Below are positions 43,088 to 52,678 of a stretch of 64,000 nucleotides of DNA, piece after piece. The DNA is from CAWJPY01 sp963844865 (GTDB taxonomy: Bacteria > Acidobacteriota > Thermoanaerobaculia > Thermoanaerobaculales > Sulfomarinibacteraceae). The stretch lies in contig CAWJPY010000006.1 of NCBI GenBank assembly GCA_963844865.1, positions 600,793 to 664,792 of the forward strand, given 5' to 3'. The notes under the pieces are model-generated. The model did no database searches. It was not told the origin of the DNA and saw only the letters and a program-made list of their open reading frames with translations. Every line of letters begins with the position of its first letter. The stretch's first letter is position 1. Both the position numbers and the translations under genes were made by a program.

Positions 43088-43966
43088 GTGGCGGAGCCCC
43101 AGGGGAGGTTGTGGATCGTGGCCACGCCGATCGGGACCCTCGCCGACATCGGCGATCGGGCCCGGGAGGTCCTGGCCGACGTGGACCTGATCCTGGCCGA
43201 GGACACGCGGCGTACCCGGCGGCTGCTTGCCCACCTCGGGCTGGGTGCCGGCCGCCGCCTGCAGAGCCTGCACGAGCATAACGAGGAGGGGCGTCTGCCG
43301 AGCGTCCTCGCGGCGTTGCGCGGCGGTTGGTCGGTCGCTCTGGTCAGTGACGCCGGCACGCCGGTGCTGTCCGATCCCGGGTACCTGTTGGTGCGCTCGG
43401 CGCGGATGGAGGGGATCCCGGTGCTGAGCGTGCCCGGCCCATCCGCCTTCACCGCCGCCCTCGCCGCTGCCGGTCAGCCGCCCTTGCCGGCCCTGTTGGT
43501 GGGCTTCCTGCCGCCCCGAACGGGCGCCCGCCGGCGGCGTATCGCCGAGCTGGCGGCGCTCCCCTACACCCTCGTGGTGCTGCTGTCGCCCCATCGCCTC
43601 GCCCGCGAGCTCTCGGACCTCGCCTCGGAGCTCGACGAGGACCGACCGGCGACCCTTCTCGCGGAGCTGAGCAAGTCGCACGAGCGGGGCTCTTGGGGGA
43701 GCCTGGGTGAGCTGGCAGCGGGCGCCGAGGCAAAGGCTCCCAGGGGCGAGTACGTCCTGGTCGTGGGCCCACCGCAGGCCACCGGGCCGGCGGAGGAACG
43801 GGGGTGCTCGAGCGCCCAGGTCCGGGCGGCGTACGAACGCGCACTGGCGGCCGGTGACGACCGTCGGCAGGCGCTCCGCCGGGTCGGACGCGACCTGGGC
43901 ATGAGCCGGCGGGAGGTCTACGAATCGCTCCTGGATGACGAGACTGATGCGGTGGGCGAGAGGTGA
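43088..43966 (+). CDS. rsmI: 16S rRNA (cytidine1402-2'-O)-methyltransferase
   Basis: 292 residues. Tetrapyrrole-methylase fold acting on C1402 of the ribosomal P site. Signatures are LWIVATPIGTLADIGDRA, LILAEDTRRTRRLLAHL, ALVSDAGTPVLSDPGYLLV and VPGPSAFTAALAAAG. The C-terminal part has the short helical tail of RsmI. GTG 43088 is the start; no leader. Confidence 0.96.
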   Translation: MAEPQGRLWIVATPIGTLADIGDRAREVLADVDLILAEDTRRTRRLLAHLGLGAGRRLQSLHEHNEEGRLPSVLAALRGGWSVALVSDAGTPVLSDPGYLLVRSARMEGIPVLSVPGPSAFTAALAAAGQPPLPALLVGFLPPRTGARRRRIAELAALPYTLVVLLSPHRLARELSDLASELDEDRPATLLAELSKSHERGSWGSLGELAAGAEAKAPRGEYVLVVGPPQATGPAEERGCSSAQVRAAYERALAAGDDRRQALRRVGRDLGMSRREVYESLLDDETDAVGER

Positions 43967-44048
43967 CAGATGATCCTTCGCATGCAGGATGGGCCGCCCA
44001 GGGGCCCTGCCTATGCTAAGGTGCATGCGAGTGCGGGGAGGTGAGGCA

Positions 44049-45251
44049 ATGAAGCGGCGCATGCGCCTCGAAGCGGTCGCCATCGTGGTCGTCGCCCTCG
44101 GCGTCCTGGTCGGCTGCGGCCACAAGACGGTGGTCGGCGTTCTGCTGCCCACCACGGGAGAAGCGCGGTTCTACGGCGAGTCCATCGAGAGTGGGATCCG
44201 CCTGGCGGTGAACGATGCGCGCGATCGAGGCGCGCTGCCGCTGGGATTCGACGTGACCTGGGCGGACACCGGCTCCGACCCGACGCGAGCGGTCAAAGAG
44301 CTGCGGGCAATGGTGCGTGAGCGCGGGGTCCACCTCGTGATCGGGGCGGCCACCAGCTCGGAGGCGGAAGCCATCATCCCCCTTCTCGACGATCTGGATG
44401 TGGTCTGTCTCTCGCCCTCGGCCTCGGCTCCGGATCTGAGCGGTCGCTCCAAGCTCTTCTTTCGCATCTATCCCTCCGATGTCCTGGAGGGCCACACCGC
44501 CGCCACGTTCCTGTTCGAGCGGGTGAAGCGGAAGCAGGTCATCCTGTTCGCGGGTGCCAGCCAATACACCACGGGCATCGAGCCCGAGTTCCGGAAGCAG
44601 TACGTGGACTCCCTGGGCGGCGAGGTCGTGGAGCGCGTCGACCTGGGTGACGAGGGTTGGAAGGCGGAGGCCCTGCAGGCGCTCAAGGCATACCCCGCGG
44701 CCGGGGTGTACATCATCGGCTACGCGGAGCAGATCCTGGACGTGTTGAGGGTGGTGCGCAGCTCGAACTACGATGGCCCGGTGGTGACGACGTCGGCCTT
44801 CTACACCAGCCAGGTGATCGACGAGGCGGGGGATCTGGCGGAGGGTGTGCTGTTCCCCCTGCCCCCCTTCGACCGGACGTCGCAGAAGGAGCCGGTGCTG
44901 AGCTTCGTCAACCGCTATATGGACACCTACCAGCGCGCGCCCGATGTCTTCGCGGCCCATGGCTACGACGCCATGCACCTGGCCATTCGGGTGATGGAGA
45001 TCGCCAAGCCGCCCAACACCATCGACATCAAGCGGGCGCTGCAGTTCGGCATCGGCGACACCATGGGGGTCACCGGCCCCATCCAGTTCGACGAGAGCGG
45101 CGACGTCAAGCATTACCCCGCCATGTTCATCGTCAAGGACGGTCAGGTGTTCAGCTTCCAGCGCTACCTGGACATCGAGCATGCCCGCATCCTGCGCAAG
45201 GTCCAAGACCTCCTGAACAACTCGGCCCCGAAACCGACGCCTCAGGGCTGA
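44049..45251 (+). CDS. Branched-chain-amino-acid-type substrate-binding lipoprotein
   Basis: 400 residues. The lipobox LVGC (Cys about residue 19) anchors it. The mature part is a type I periplasmic binding fold (LivJ-like): GVLLPTTGEARFYGESIESG, VIGAATSSEAEAIIPLLDDL, QYTTGIEPEFRKQYVDSLGG and FDESGDVKHYPAMFIVKDG. No matching Liv permease is nearby; it stands 7 nt before a Wzm-type permease instead. Its ligand is unknown; these proteins can also serve as sensors or have roles in export loci. Confidence 0.88.
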   Translation: MKRRMRLEAVAIVVVALGVLVGCGHKTVVGVLLPTTGEARFYGESIESGIRLAVNDARDRGALPLGFDVTWADTGSDPTRAVKELRAMVRERGVHLVIGAATSSEAEAIIPLLDDLDVVCLSPSASAPDLSGRSKLFFRIYPSDVLEGHTAATFLFERVKRKQVILFAGASQYTTGIEPEFRKQYVDSLGGEVVERVDLGDEGWKAEALQALKAYPAAGVYIIGYAEQILDVLRVVRSSNYDGPVVTTSAFYTSQVIDEAGDLAEGVLFPLPPFDRTSQKEPVLSFVNRYMDTYQRAPDVFAAHGYDAMHLAIRVMEIAKPPNTIDIKRALQFGIGDTMGVTGPIQFDESGDVKHYPAMFIVKDGQVFSFQRYLDIEHARILRKVQDLLNNSAPKPTPQG

Positions 45252-45258
45252 CCGGCCC

Positions 45259-46059
45259 ATGACCGTGCTGAGGCTGCTGTGGCGCCACCGCGCGCTGCTC
45301 GAGGTCCTGGTACGGCGGGAGCTGAGCGCGCGCTACCGGTCGTCGGTGCTCGGCTACCTCTGGTCGCTGCTCAACCCCCTGCTGCTGCTGGCGGTGTACG
45401 CCGTGGTGTTCACCACCATCTTCCAGCCCCGCTTTCCGGGAGGTGAGCCCTACCCGCTCTTCCTCTTCGCCGGTCTCCTGCCGTGGTCGTTCTTTTCCGG
45501 GGCGGCCATGGACTCCACCACCACGCTGGTCGACAACGGCGCCCTCCTGGCCAAGGTGATGTGCCCACCCGAGCTCTTCCCGGCGGTGACCGTGCTGTCG
45601 CACCTCGTGCACCACCTGTTGGCCTTGCCGGTGCTCGTCGCGGCCATGGCCGTGGCCGCCGTCGCCGGTTGGCATCCCTTCCCGTGGACCCTGATCCTCC
45701 TCCCCCTGGCGATCATCCCCTGGCTGCTGGTCACCGGTGGCGTGGTGTTCGGGACGGCCGCGCTGGCGGTGCACTTCCGGGACCTGCGCGACCTGTTGGC
45801 CCACCTCCTCAACCTGCTCTTCTTCGCTTCGCCGATCATCTACAGCCTGAAGGGGCTGGCGGTCCCGCCGCTCCTCCGCCGGGCGCTGGCGCTCAATCCT
45901 CTGGCCGCCCTGGTCGAGGTGTACCGGGACGCCGCGTTCGCGGGCGCGGTCAGCGGCGTGGTGGTCTGGCTCGTCGCGGTGATGGTCGGCATCGCGGCCT
46001 GGTGGTGGGGCACGTGGATTTTCAGCCGGAGCCGGGACACGTTGGTGGAGGCCCTGTGA
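45259..46059 (+). CDS. Polysaccharide ABC exporter permease (Wzm/TagG-like), first copy
   Basis: 266 residues with six membrane helices. The family block VRRELSARYRSSVLGYLWSL followed by NPLLLLAVYAVVF starts the protein, and ALNPLAALVEVYRDA lies near the C-terminus. Wzm forms the channel for undecaprenyl-linked glycans. It overlaps the ATPase gene downstream by GTGA. Confidence 0.92.
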   Translation: MTVLRLLWRHRALLEVLVRRELSARYRSSVLGYLWSLLNPLLLLAVYAVVFTTIFQPRFPGGEPYPLFLFAGLLPWSFFSGAAMDSTTTLVDNGALLAKVMCPPELFPAVTVLSHLVHHLLALPVLVAAMAVAAVAGWHPFPWTLILLPLAIIPWLLVTGGVVFGTAALAVHFRDLRDLLAHLLNLLFFASPIIYSLKGLAVPPLLRRALALNPLAALVEVYRDAAFAGAVSGVVVWLVAVMVGIAAWWWGTWIFSRSRDTLVEAL

Positions 46060-47291
46060 TCGGCTCCATCCGCTTCGACGGTGTGCGGAAGGTGTACCGG
46101 TGGCGGGGCCGCGGGCCGCGAACGGAAACGCTCAAGGGCGCCTTCTTCCACCGCGGCCGACAGCGTAAGCTTCCCCGTTCCTCCGAGCATGTCGCCCTGG
46201 ACGGCGTGGATCTCGAGGTGGCGCCGGGCGAGGCGGTGGCGGTGATCGGCCCCAACGGCTCCGGGAAGTCGACCCTGCTGAAGCTGGCCGGCGGCATCCT
46301 CCGACCGACCACCGGCAGGGTGGAGGTGGAGGGGCGAACGACGGCCCTCATCGAGCTGGGCGCCGGCTTTCATCCCGAGATCACCGGCCGCGAGAACGTC
46401 CTCATCAACGGCATGCTGCTCGGGCTCGAGCGGGTCGAGATCGAGCGCCGCCTGCCGGCCATCCTGGACTTCGCCGGCATCGGTTCCTTCATCGACCAGC
46501 CGGTGAAGACGTACTCCTCGGGAATGTACGTGCGTCTGGGGTTCGCGGTGGCGGTGGCGGTCGACCCCGACGTGCTGCTCATCGACGAGGTGCTGGCGGT
46601 CGGGGACGAGGCGTTCACCCGGCGCTGCCTGGATCGACTGGCCCGGATGCGCCGGCGCGGGGTGACCATGCTCATGGTGTCCCACGACCTGGACCTGGTG
46701 AGCCACTTCGCCGACCGCGCCGTGTACCTGAGCGGCGGTCGCGTGCTCGTGGACGGGGGGCCGGACGCTGCGGTGGCGCGTTATCGCGGCGACGTCGCTG
46801 GGGCCGAGCACAGCCGGCAGGCGGAAGGTCGGCAGGTGCGGGTGGTCGAGGAAGGTCGCCGTTGGGGTACCGGTGACGTCGAGATCCTCCGCGTGGGCGT
46901 GTCGTCGGGAGGCTCCGAGCAGCGCATGCTGCCGAGCGGAGCTCCGTGCACGGTACACGTCCACTACCGCGTCCACCGCCCGGTCACCGACTTCGTGTTC
47001 GGGATCTCGTGGCAGCGGGTCGGCGGTGGGCTGGCGGGGGGACACAACACCGACCTCGACGGTCTGGCCCCCGTGCGGCTGGCCGCCGATGGCGAGGTGC
47101 GCTGCCGCTACGAGGCCCTCGACCTCGCGCCGGGCGACTATCAGCTTGATGTCGCGGTGCACGCGGCCGATGGACTGGCCTACGACTACTGGTGCGACGC
47201 GCTGCGGGTGCGGGTCACGTCGGCGGCTCCGTGGCCCGGGGTGTGGGCGCCGCGGCACCGCTGGGAGGGAGAGGGGCCGGAGTGGGAGTGA
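46056..47291 (+). CDS. Polysaccharide ABC exporter ATPase (Wzt-like), first copy
   Basis: 411 residues. An N-terminal nucleotide-binding domain shows Walker A GPNGSGKST, signature YSSGMYVRLGF, Walker B VLLIDEVLAVGDEAF and switch VSHDLDLVS. A C-terminal Wzt-type beta-sandwich (about 260-405) is expected to recognise the glycan end (YRVHRPVTDFVFGISWQR). GTG 46056 overlaps the permease stop. A second exporter pair lies at 59326-61474 with a different C-terminal half. Confidence 0.92.
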   Translation: MIGSIRFDGVRKVYRWRGRGPRTETLKGAFFHRGRQRKLPRSSEHVALDGVDLEVAPGEAVAVIGPNGSGKSTLLKLAGGILRPTTGRVEVEGRTTALIELGAGFHPEITGRENVLINGMLLGLERVEIERRLPAILDFAGIGSFIDQPVKTYSSGMYVRLGFAVAVAVDPDVLLIDEVLAVGDEAFTRRCLDRLARMRRRGVTMLMVSHDLDLVSHFADRAVYLSGGRVLVDGGPDAAVARYRGDVAGAEHSRQAEGRQVRVVEEGRRWGTGDVEILRVGVSSGGSEQRMLPSGAPCTVHVHYRVHRPVTDFVFGISWQRVGGGLAGGHNTDLDGLAPVRLAADGEVRCRYEALDLAPGDYQLDVAVHAADGLAYDYWCDALRVRVTSAAPWPGVWAPRHRWEGEGPEWE

Positions 47292-47364
47292 CGCTCAGCG
47301 TCAGCCTCGAGCCGCGCTGTGACGTGTGGCGTTATCATAGGGTGTCCAACTTCTAGATAGAAGC

Positions 47365-47380
47365 TGGCACAGAGATTGCT
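47365..47380 (+). promoter_or_regulatory. Sigma-54 promoter (-24/-12) of the pilin gene
   Basis: TGGCAC-AGAGA-TTGCT: the invariant GG and GC are 10 nt apart as required. It lies 31 nt before the start codon, in the expected direction. Type IV pilin genes are often sigma-54-dependent. Confidence 0.75.
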
Positions 47381-47410
47381 CAGACTGTCCGGAGATTGAA
47401 AGGAGGCTGA

Positions 47411-47865
47411 ATGATGCGGAGACAACGTGGTTTCACTCTGATCGAGCTGCTGATCGTGGTGGCGATCATCGGGATCATCGCCGCGATCGCGATTCCCAAC
47501 CTTCTGAACGCGCTCCATCGTGGTCGCCAGAAGAGGTCCATGGCGGACATGCGGACCGTCGCGACGGCCATCGGCACCTACGCGACCGACATGAACTACT
47601 ACCCGAGGGGCATGAGCGATCTGGACACGGTGCGGAGTACATCGAGCCGGTGTACCTGCGCAACACGCCGCGTCGCGACGGTTGGGGGACGACGTACGAT
47701 CTCGTCACCGCTGATGATGGGGCCCACTACACCATCGAGTCGTACGGTCGCGACAAACAGCAACAGGACTGCGAACTCAACCACGAGACGTCGCTCTTCG
47801 ACTGCGACATCTGCCACTCCGACGGCATGTTCGTGCAGTGGCCGGAAGGCATCCAGAGAGAGTAG
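47411..47865 (+). CDS. Type IV pilin / GspG-like pseudopilin, frameshifted
   Basis: The prepilin site RRQRG|FTLIELLIVVAIIGI is perfect and followed by the long helix. After YYPRGMSDLD the frame is lost near 47624-47630. The expected continuation is in another frame: GAEYIEPVYLRNTPRRDGWG, then YDLVTADDGAHYTIESYGRD, ending at 47865. With one base restored, the protein has about 151 residues. The DGWG..Y and SYGRD parts resemble GspG. GGAGG precedes the ATG; a sigma-54 promoter and a strong terminator frame a single-gene transcript. Confidence 0.85.
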
Positions 47866-47889
47866 CCAGGCGACAACGACCGACGGAAG

Positions 47890-47917
47890 GGGACGCTGCG
47901 GCGTCCCTTTTTTTTTT
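47890..47917 (+). terminator. Rho-independent terminator after the pilin gene
   Basis: Stem GGGACGC/GCGTCCC with loop TGCG and a run of ten T. It starts 25 nt after the corrected pilin stop, supporting that end. Confidence 0.92.
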
Positions 47918-47931
47918 GCTACCCTCGGATC

Positions 47932-49524
47932 GTGGTGGCAGCCTCCGTTCTTCTGGCGGCGGGAGTGTGGTGCGCGTGGCGGCCGTGGGAGACCAACCCG
48001 TCGACCGCGCTGGTGCTGACCCTCCTCCTGCTCGGTCTGACGCCGTGGGCCGTGCGACGGGTGGACGGTGATGGATCGTCGGTGCGGGCCGGAGCGTGGG
48101 CGGCGCTGCTCGCGGTCCTGACCGCGAGCGTGCTCGCGGGTCGGGACCCTGCCACCGGGTTGTCTGAGCTCGCCCTCCTGCTGGCGGCGGCGGCCCTTGC
48201 GTGGTGTGCCTCACGGACGGCGGTGACGCCCCTGCTGCTGAGGCTCTTCGCCCTCGGGCTGGCGCTGCTCACCCTGTGGGGCCTGTGGCAGGTGACGGTG
48301 GGCTTCGGTCGCGCCGCGGCCATGGTGGGGGAGCTACCGCCTCAGATGCGGGCCAACGCCGCCGCCCGCCTGGCCAGCGGCCGCGCCTTCGCGTCGCTGC
48401 TGGTGCCCGGCCACCTGGCCGCCCTGCTGGCCACGGCACTTCCCCTGCTGGTGGCCGGCGTGCGCCGCTCACGCGACGGCGTGGCATGGGCGCTGGCGGC
48501 GGCGCTGTGCGGGCTGGGGCTGGCCCTCACCTACTCGCCCGTGGGCATCGCCCTCGGCATGGGCACGTGTCTGGTCATGGTCCCGGGTCGGAGGCGACGG
48601 GCTGTCGCCGCTGTCGTGGCGGTCCTGCTCGCGGCGGCGCTGGCGGCCGCCTTTCTGGCCCGCCCCGACCTGGTGAAGCTGGAGCCCCTCGCCCTGCGCG
48701 CCGACAACTGGCGCACCGCCGCCTGGGTGTGGTCTGAGGCGCCGCTGACCGGGGTGGGAGTGGGCGGGTTCGGGCAGGCTGCCCGCGCGGTACCTTTCGA
48801 GGTGGGCAACGTGCCGGCTCACGCCCACAGCCTGCCCCTGGAGTGGGCGGCCGAGCTCGGGGTCATCGGTATCCTGCTGGCCGTGGGGGCGGCGCTCGCT
48901 CTGGGACGGTTGCTGTGGCGCCTGTGGCCCCGCGCGCCGGCGCTGGCGGCGGCCATGGCGGTGGTGCCCCTGGCCAACCTCGTGGACTTCTCCCTGTACA
49001 GCAGCGGGGTGGCTCTGCCCTGGGCCGTGCTCTTGGGTTGGGGCGTCGCGATGGTGCGCACCACGGCGCCCGCCCCCGCCGATCACCCTCGCCTGCGTCT
49101 GGCGGCGTTGGGAGCCGCTTCCCTGGCGGTCGGGCTCTCCCTGCTGCACGTCACGAGCGTCGTCGTCGAGAGGGCCGTCGCCACGGATCCCGTGGCCCGC
49201 TATGCGGGGGCCGTCCGTGCCGCGAACCTGGCGCCGTGGCGACTGGCACCGGTGGCAGCCGCAGGGACGGCGGCCCTTCAGAGCGGGCGCGTGGAGCTGG
49301 AGCGGGGGGCCCTGGAGGCCCTGGACGATGCGCGGTGGCTCCGACCCACGTCAGCGTCCCTGGCCGCCCTGGCCAGCCGGCTGGAGCTGGCGCTCGGCCA
49401 TGCGCCGTCGGCGGTGAGCGATGCATGGCTGGCGGCCGTGGAGCAGCCGCGCGTGAGGGAGCGCGCCGCAGCGCTTGAGGAGCTGGTGGGTCGGCTCGAG
49501 GCAGGTGGCGGTGCGCGGCACTGA
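47932..49524 (+). CDS. O-antigen ligase/polymerase-like membrane protein, first copy
   Basis: 530 residues with about ten membrane helices and a soluble C-terminal tail. The periplasmic loop holds NVPAHAHSLPLEWAAELGVIG, the conserved H...E-G block of the WaaL/Wzy (O-antigen ligase) family. The tail has TPR-like helices. GTG 47932 lies 15 nt after the terminator T-run with no clear ribosome site, so the start is uncertain. It overlaps the second ligase gene by about 20 nt. Confidence 0.85.
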   Translation: MVAASVLLAAGVWCAWRPWETNPSTALVLTLLLLGLTPWAVRRVDGDGSSVRAGAWAALLAVLTASVLAGRDPATGLSELALLLAAAALAWCASRTAVTPLLLRLFALGLALLTLWGLWQVTVGFGRAAAMVGELPPQMRANAAARLASGRAFASLLVPGHLAALLATALPLLVAGVRRSRDGVAWALAAALCGLGLALTYSPVGIALGMGTCLVMVPGRRRRAVAAVVAVLLAAALAAAFLARPDLVKLEPLALRADNWRTAAWVWSEAPLTGVGVGGFGQAARAVPFEVGNVPAHAHSLPLEWAAELGVIGILLAVGAALALGRLLWRLWPRAPALAAAMAVVPLANLVDFSLYSSGVALPWAVLLGWGVAMVRTTAPAPADHPRLRLAALGAASLAVGLSLLHVTSVVVERAVATDPVARYAGAVRAANLAPWRLAPVAAAGTAALQSGRVELERGALEALDDARWLRPTSASLAALASRLELALGHAPSAVSDAWLAAVEQPRVRERAAALEELVGRLEAGGGARH

Positions 49525-51355
49525 GGGCGCCGCGATCGCGGCGGGAGCGCTCGTGCTCACCGCGATTGCCTGGGGAGGCGCCTTCGCACCGACCCCGCGA
49601 CTCGTGCTCATGGTTGCCCTTGCGGTCGTCGTCGGTTGGGCGGCCGCAACCTGGCGGGACCCGCTGACGCCGGCGGAGTGGCTGGGCCTGGCGGTGCTCG
49701 GTTGGGCGGTGCTGTCGGCCGTGGTGGCGAAGCGATATCCCATGGGCGCCAAGGAGACGATCACCACGTGGCTCGTGGCGTGGGCGCTCCTCGTGCTGTC
49801 CCGTCACGGCGGCAGGAAGGCTCGCGGCGTGGCCTTCGCCCTGCTGGCAGCCGGTGCGGGCCTGACCGCGGCGTGGGTGCTGGGGGCGACTCTGGCCACG
49901 GGAGCGATGGGCCTCGGTGGGATGTATCGCAACCCGAACGTGGCCATCGCGCTCGTGCTCCCGGCTCTGGCCGTGCCGTGGACCGACGTCGGAAGGGGCC
50001 TCGGACGCTGGCGCTGGTTGCCGGCTCTCGTGGCGGCGGCTGCGATCGCGGCGACGGGCTCCCGAGCAGGCCTCCTGGCCCTGGTGGCGGCCTCGGCGGC
50101 CGCGTTCCCTCGGGGGCGGCTGCGGTGGTTGGGGTTGGCGGGCACCGCGACCGGCGCAGCGGCGATCGCGACTTGGCGCTTCCTCTCCCATCCCGATGGG
50201 CTGGCGTGGTATCGGCCCGCCATCTGGCGTGCGGTGGGCAGCCTCACGGCCGCTCACCCCGTGTTCGGCGTGGGGCCGGGCTGGCTCGAGGACGCCACGG
50301 GTGTGGTGCGGCTGGCCCGCCCCGGAGGCCATCGCCATTCACCAGCACGTCATCGGCAGCGCGGAATCGACGGTCCTCGGGTTGGCGGTGCGGACGGGGG
50401 TCGTCGGCGCTGCCCTGGCTGCGGCGGCGATCTGTGTGGGGTATTGGCAGCTGCGCCGGCAGGGGCTCGAGCAACGGCGGGCAGGCCTCGTGGCCGTGGC
50501 GGCTGTAGCCGTCATGGCGCTGTTCCACGATTTCCTGGACCAGGGCGTGGTGCTCTGGACGTGGGCGCTGCTGGTTGGAAGCCTGCTCCCAGTGACCGGC
50601 CAGAACCAGGCGGAGTCCGCGAGGAGGGCGCCCGCGGGGCCAGGGGTACGGTTGGCGGCGGGACTGGCAGCGATGTGGTTGGTGCTGTGGGGGGGGGCGG
50701 AGCCGGCCTATGCTCGCCGGCTCTGGTGGGAGGGCACCTCCAGCGCGGACCTGGCCCGGACGAGCCTGCGCGCCGATCCCTGGTTCGCGGAGCCCGCGGA
50801 GTGGGCGACCCGCCACCTCTTGGCTGAGCCGCGCTGGGGCTGGGAGACGGCCGGAGAGGCCTTGAGCTGGAGCCGGCTGGCGACTGCGCTCCACGGCGGC
50901 AGCGCCCGGGTGTGGTCGGAGTACGGTCTCGTGAACGCCCGCATCGCGGAGGACCTCGGAGGCTGGCCTGACGCCATCGCCGGCGCCAGAAAGGGGTACC
51001 GGCGGGCCACCGGGCTCGAACCCCATCTCCCGTGGTCCTGGCTGCGGTGGGCCCAGCTGGAGCGCATGCTCGGGGATCCTCACGGGCCCTCGAGCTGGCG
51101 CAGAGAGCGGTCCGGGAGGAGCCGCACTTCGTCCGTGGCTGGCTGTTCATCAGCCGCGTCGAGCTGGATCTCGGGCGCAGCCAAGCGGCTCGAGACGCCT
51201 TGCAGCGGGCGCGCGACGCGGCTCGGTTGGGGGCCGGCCGCAGGCTGTCCGCCTATGAGCGGGACCTCCTCGAAGCGCCGCCCGGACAGGTCCGTGAGCT
51301 CGAGGAGCTGCTCGGCGAGGGACCGGTGGCCGCGCCGCGGGACGGCAATCCGTGA
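49505..51355 (+). CDS. O-antigen ligase-like protein with C-terminal TPR, second copy, two frameshifts
   Basis: The coding path changes frame at about 50320-50328 (one extra base) and back at about 51075-51088 (one base missing). The joined protein of about 616 residues has ten or so membrane helices, a ligase loop (HQHVIGSAESTVLGL) and a TPR-type C-terminus (ELAQRAVREEPHFVRGWLF). Each third reads well only in its own frame. It follows the first ligase in an overlapping layout; the stop overlaps the next gene by GTGA. Sequence error or a decaying gene are both possible. Confidence 0.75.
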
Positions 51356-52626
51356 AGCGCGTCGTGATCCCGGCGCCCTACTGGGGCCAGCCCGGCCACC
51401 TCGGCTGGACCCGCGTCGAGCGTTTCGTGCGCTGGCTCGGCGAGGAGGGAGTGGAGAGCCTGGTCCTGCGGGCCGGATCCCGGGACGGTGTGGAGGGCAC
51501 GAGCTTCGGGCAGGTGGTCACGATCCGGGACCCGATCGGCTTCTTCTCCGATCCACCTCCCGGCCGGCGGGCGGCGCTTCCTCCCCGGACCACCAACCGT
51601 CTGCGCCGCACCGTCGCCTACCTGCTGATGGTGCCGGACCCCGTGGTGGCGTGGGCGCGCAGGGCGGCGAGCCATCCGCTGGCTCTGGAAGAGGGACGGG
51701 GCGCCTCCATGGTCCTGGCCTCGAGCCCGCCGGAGTCGGTGCACGTGGCAGGGGCGGCGCTGGCACGTCGTCTCCAGGCGCCGTTCCTGATGGACCTGCG
51801 CGACGGTTGGCTGGACGAGCCCATGATCCCGCTGCTGGACACCCTGGCGCTGCAGCGGCTGCGGCACCGGCGCCTGGAGGCCCGCCTGTTGCGGCAGGCG
51901 GCGGCTGTCCTGGTGACCTCCGAGACCTGGCGACGGCTGCTCGCCCAGCGGTTACCCTGGGTCGCCGACAAGCTCTCGGTGGTGACCAACTGCTACCCAC
52001 CGGACTCAATCCTCCCCAGCGGAGATGCCCTCCCGGCCCGGGGTGGTGAACCCATCACGTTGCTGTATGCAGGGAAGTTCTTCAGCTCGCGCGCGGAGCG
52101 GCGCGTGGTGGATCTCTTGGGGCCTCTGCTGGAGGGCATCAAGGCCGAGGCGGGAGCCGGCGGCCGGCTGCTGGTGGTGGGCAACCTGCTTGCGGAGGAG
52201 CGGGCAGCGGTTGTCGCCTGGGGCGGTCGCCTGGCTGCGTTGGGCTGGGAGCTGGAGGTCCGTCCGCCGGTGGACCGGCCCACGATCCTGGAGCTCATCG
52301 GGGCCGCGGACGGCCTGCTGCTGCTGTCCTCCTCCACGGCGTCGCTGCCGGCCAAGCTCTTCGAGTACCTGCCCTCGGGCCGGCCCATCCTGGCGGTGTC
52401 TCCCCGGGGCAGCGCCGTCTGGGAGGCGAGCCGCACGCTTCCCCAAGTGTGGACCCTGGACGCCCACGCCTCGGATGCGGGCCGCGTGGCGGCGAGCTTC
52501 CTGGCCCAATGCGAACAGCCGAGGGCCGAGGTCGAGCTCCCCAAGCAGTTCAGCGAGGAGCTCGTCCGCCCTCGTTTCCTCCGTGCCCTGTCCGCGGCCG
52601 GGCTCGGGCTCATCGCGCAGCCATGA
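51352..52626 (+). CDS. Glycosyltransferase, GT4-like
   Basis: 424 residues with GT-B fold features. The N-terminal half shows RVVIPAPYWGQPGHLGWTR, APFLMDLRDGWLDEPMIP, and the donor half ITLLYAGKFFSSRAERRVVD and LLLLSSSTASLPAKLFEYLPSGRP, where the EYLPSG part is the GT4 E-x7-E-like area. Donor and acceptor are unknown. GTG overlaps the previous stop. Confidence 0.85.
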   Translation: MKRVVIPAPYWGQPGHLGWTRVERFVRWLGEEGVESLVLRAGSRDGVEGTSFGQVVTIRDPIGFFSDPPPGRRAALPPRTTNRLRRTVAYLLMVPDPVVAWARRAASHPLALEEGRGASMVLASSPPESVHVAGAALARRLQAPFLMDLRDGWLDEPMIPLLDTLALQRLRHRRLEARLLRQAAAVLVTSETWRRLLAQRLPWVADKLSVVTNCYPPDSILPSGDALPARGGEPITLLYAGKFFSSRAERRVVDLLGPLLEGIKAEAGAGGRLLVVGNLLAEERAAVVAWGGRLAALGWELEVRPPVDRPTILELIGAADGLLLLSSSTASLPAKLFEYLPSGRPILAVSPRGSAVWEASRTLPQVWTLDAHASDAGRVAASFLAQCEQPRAEVELPKQFSEELVRPRFLRALSAAGLGLIAQP

Positions 52627-52678
52627 AGCGGCGTCGACCCTTGCGGCCGGTGCCGAGCGGGCTGACACCCAGGCCCGT

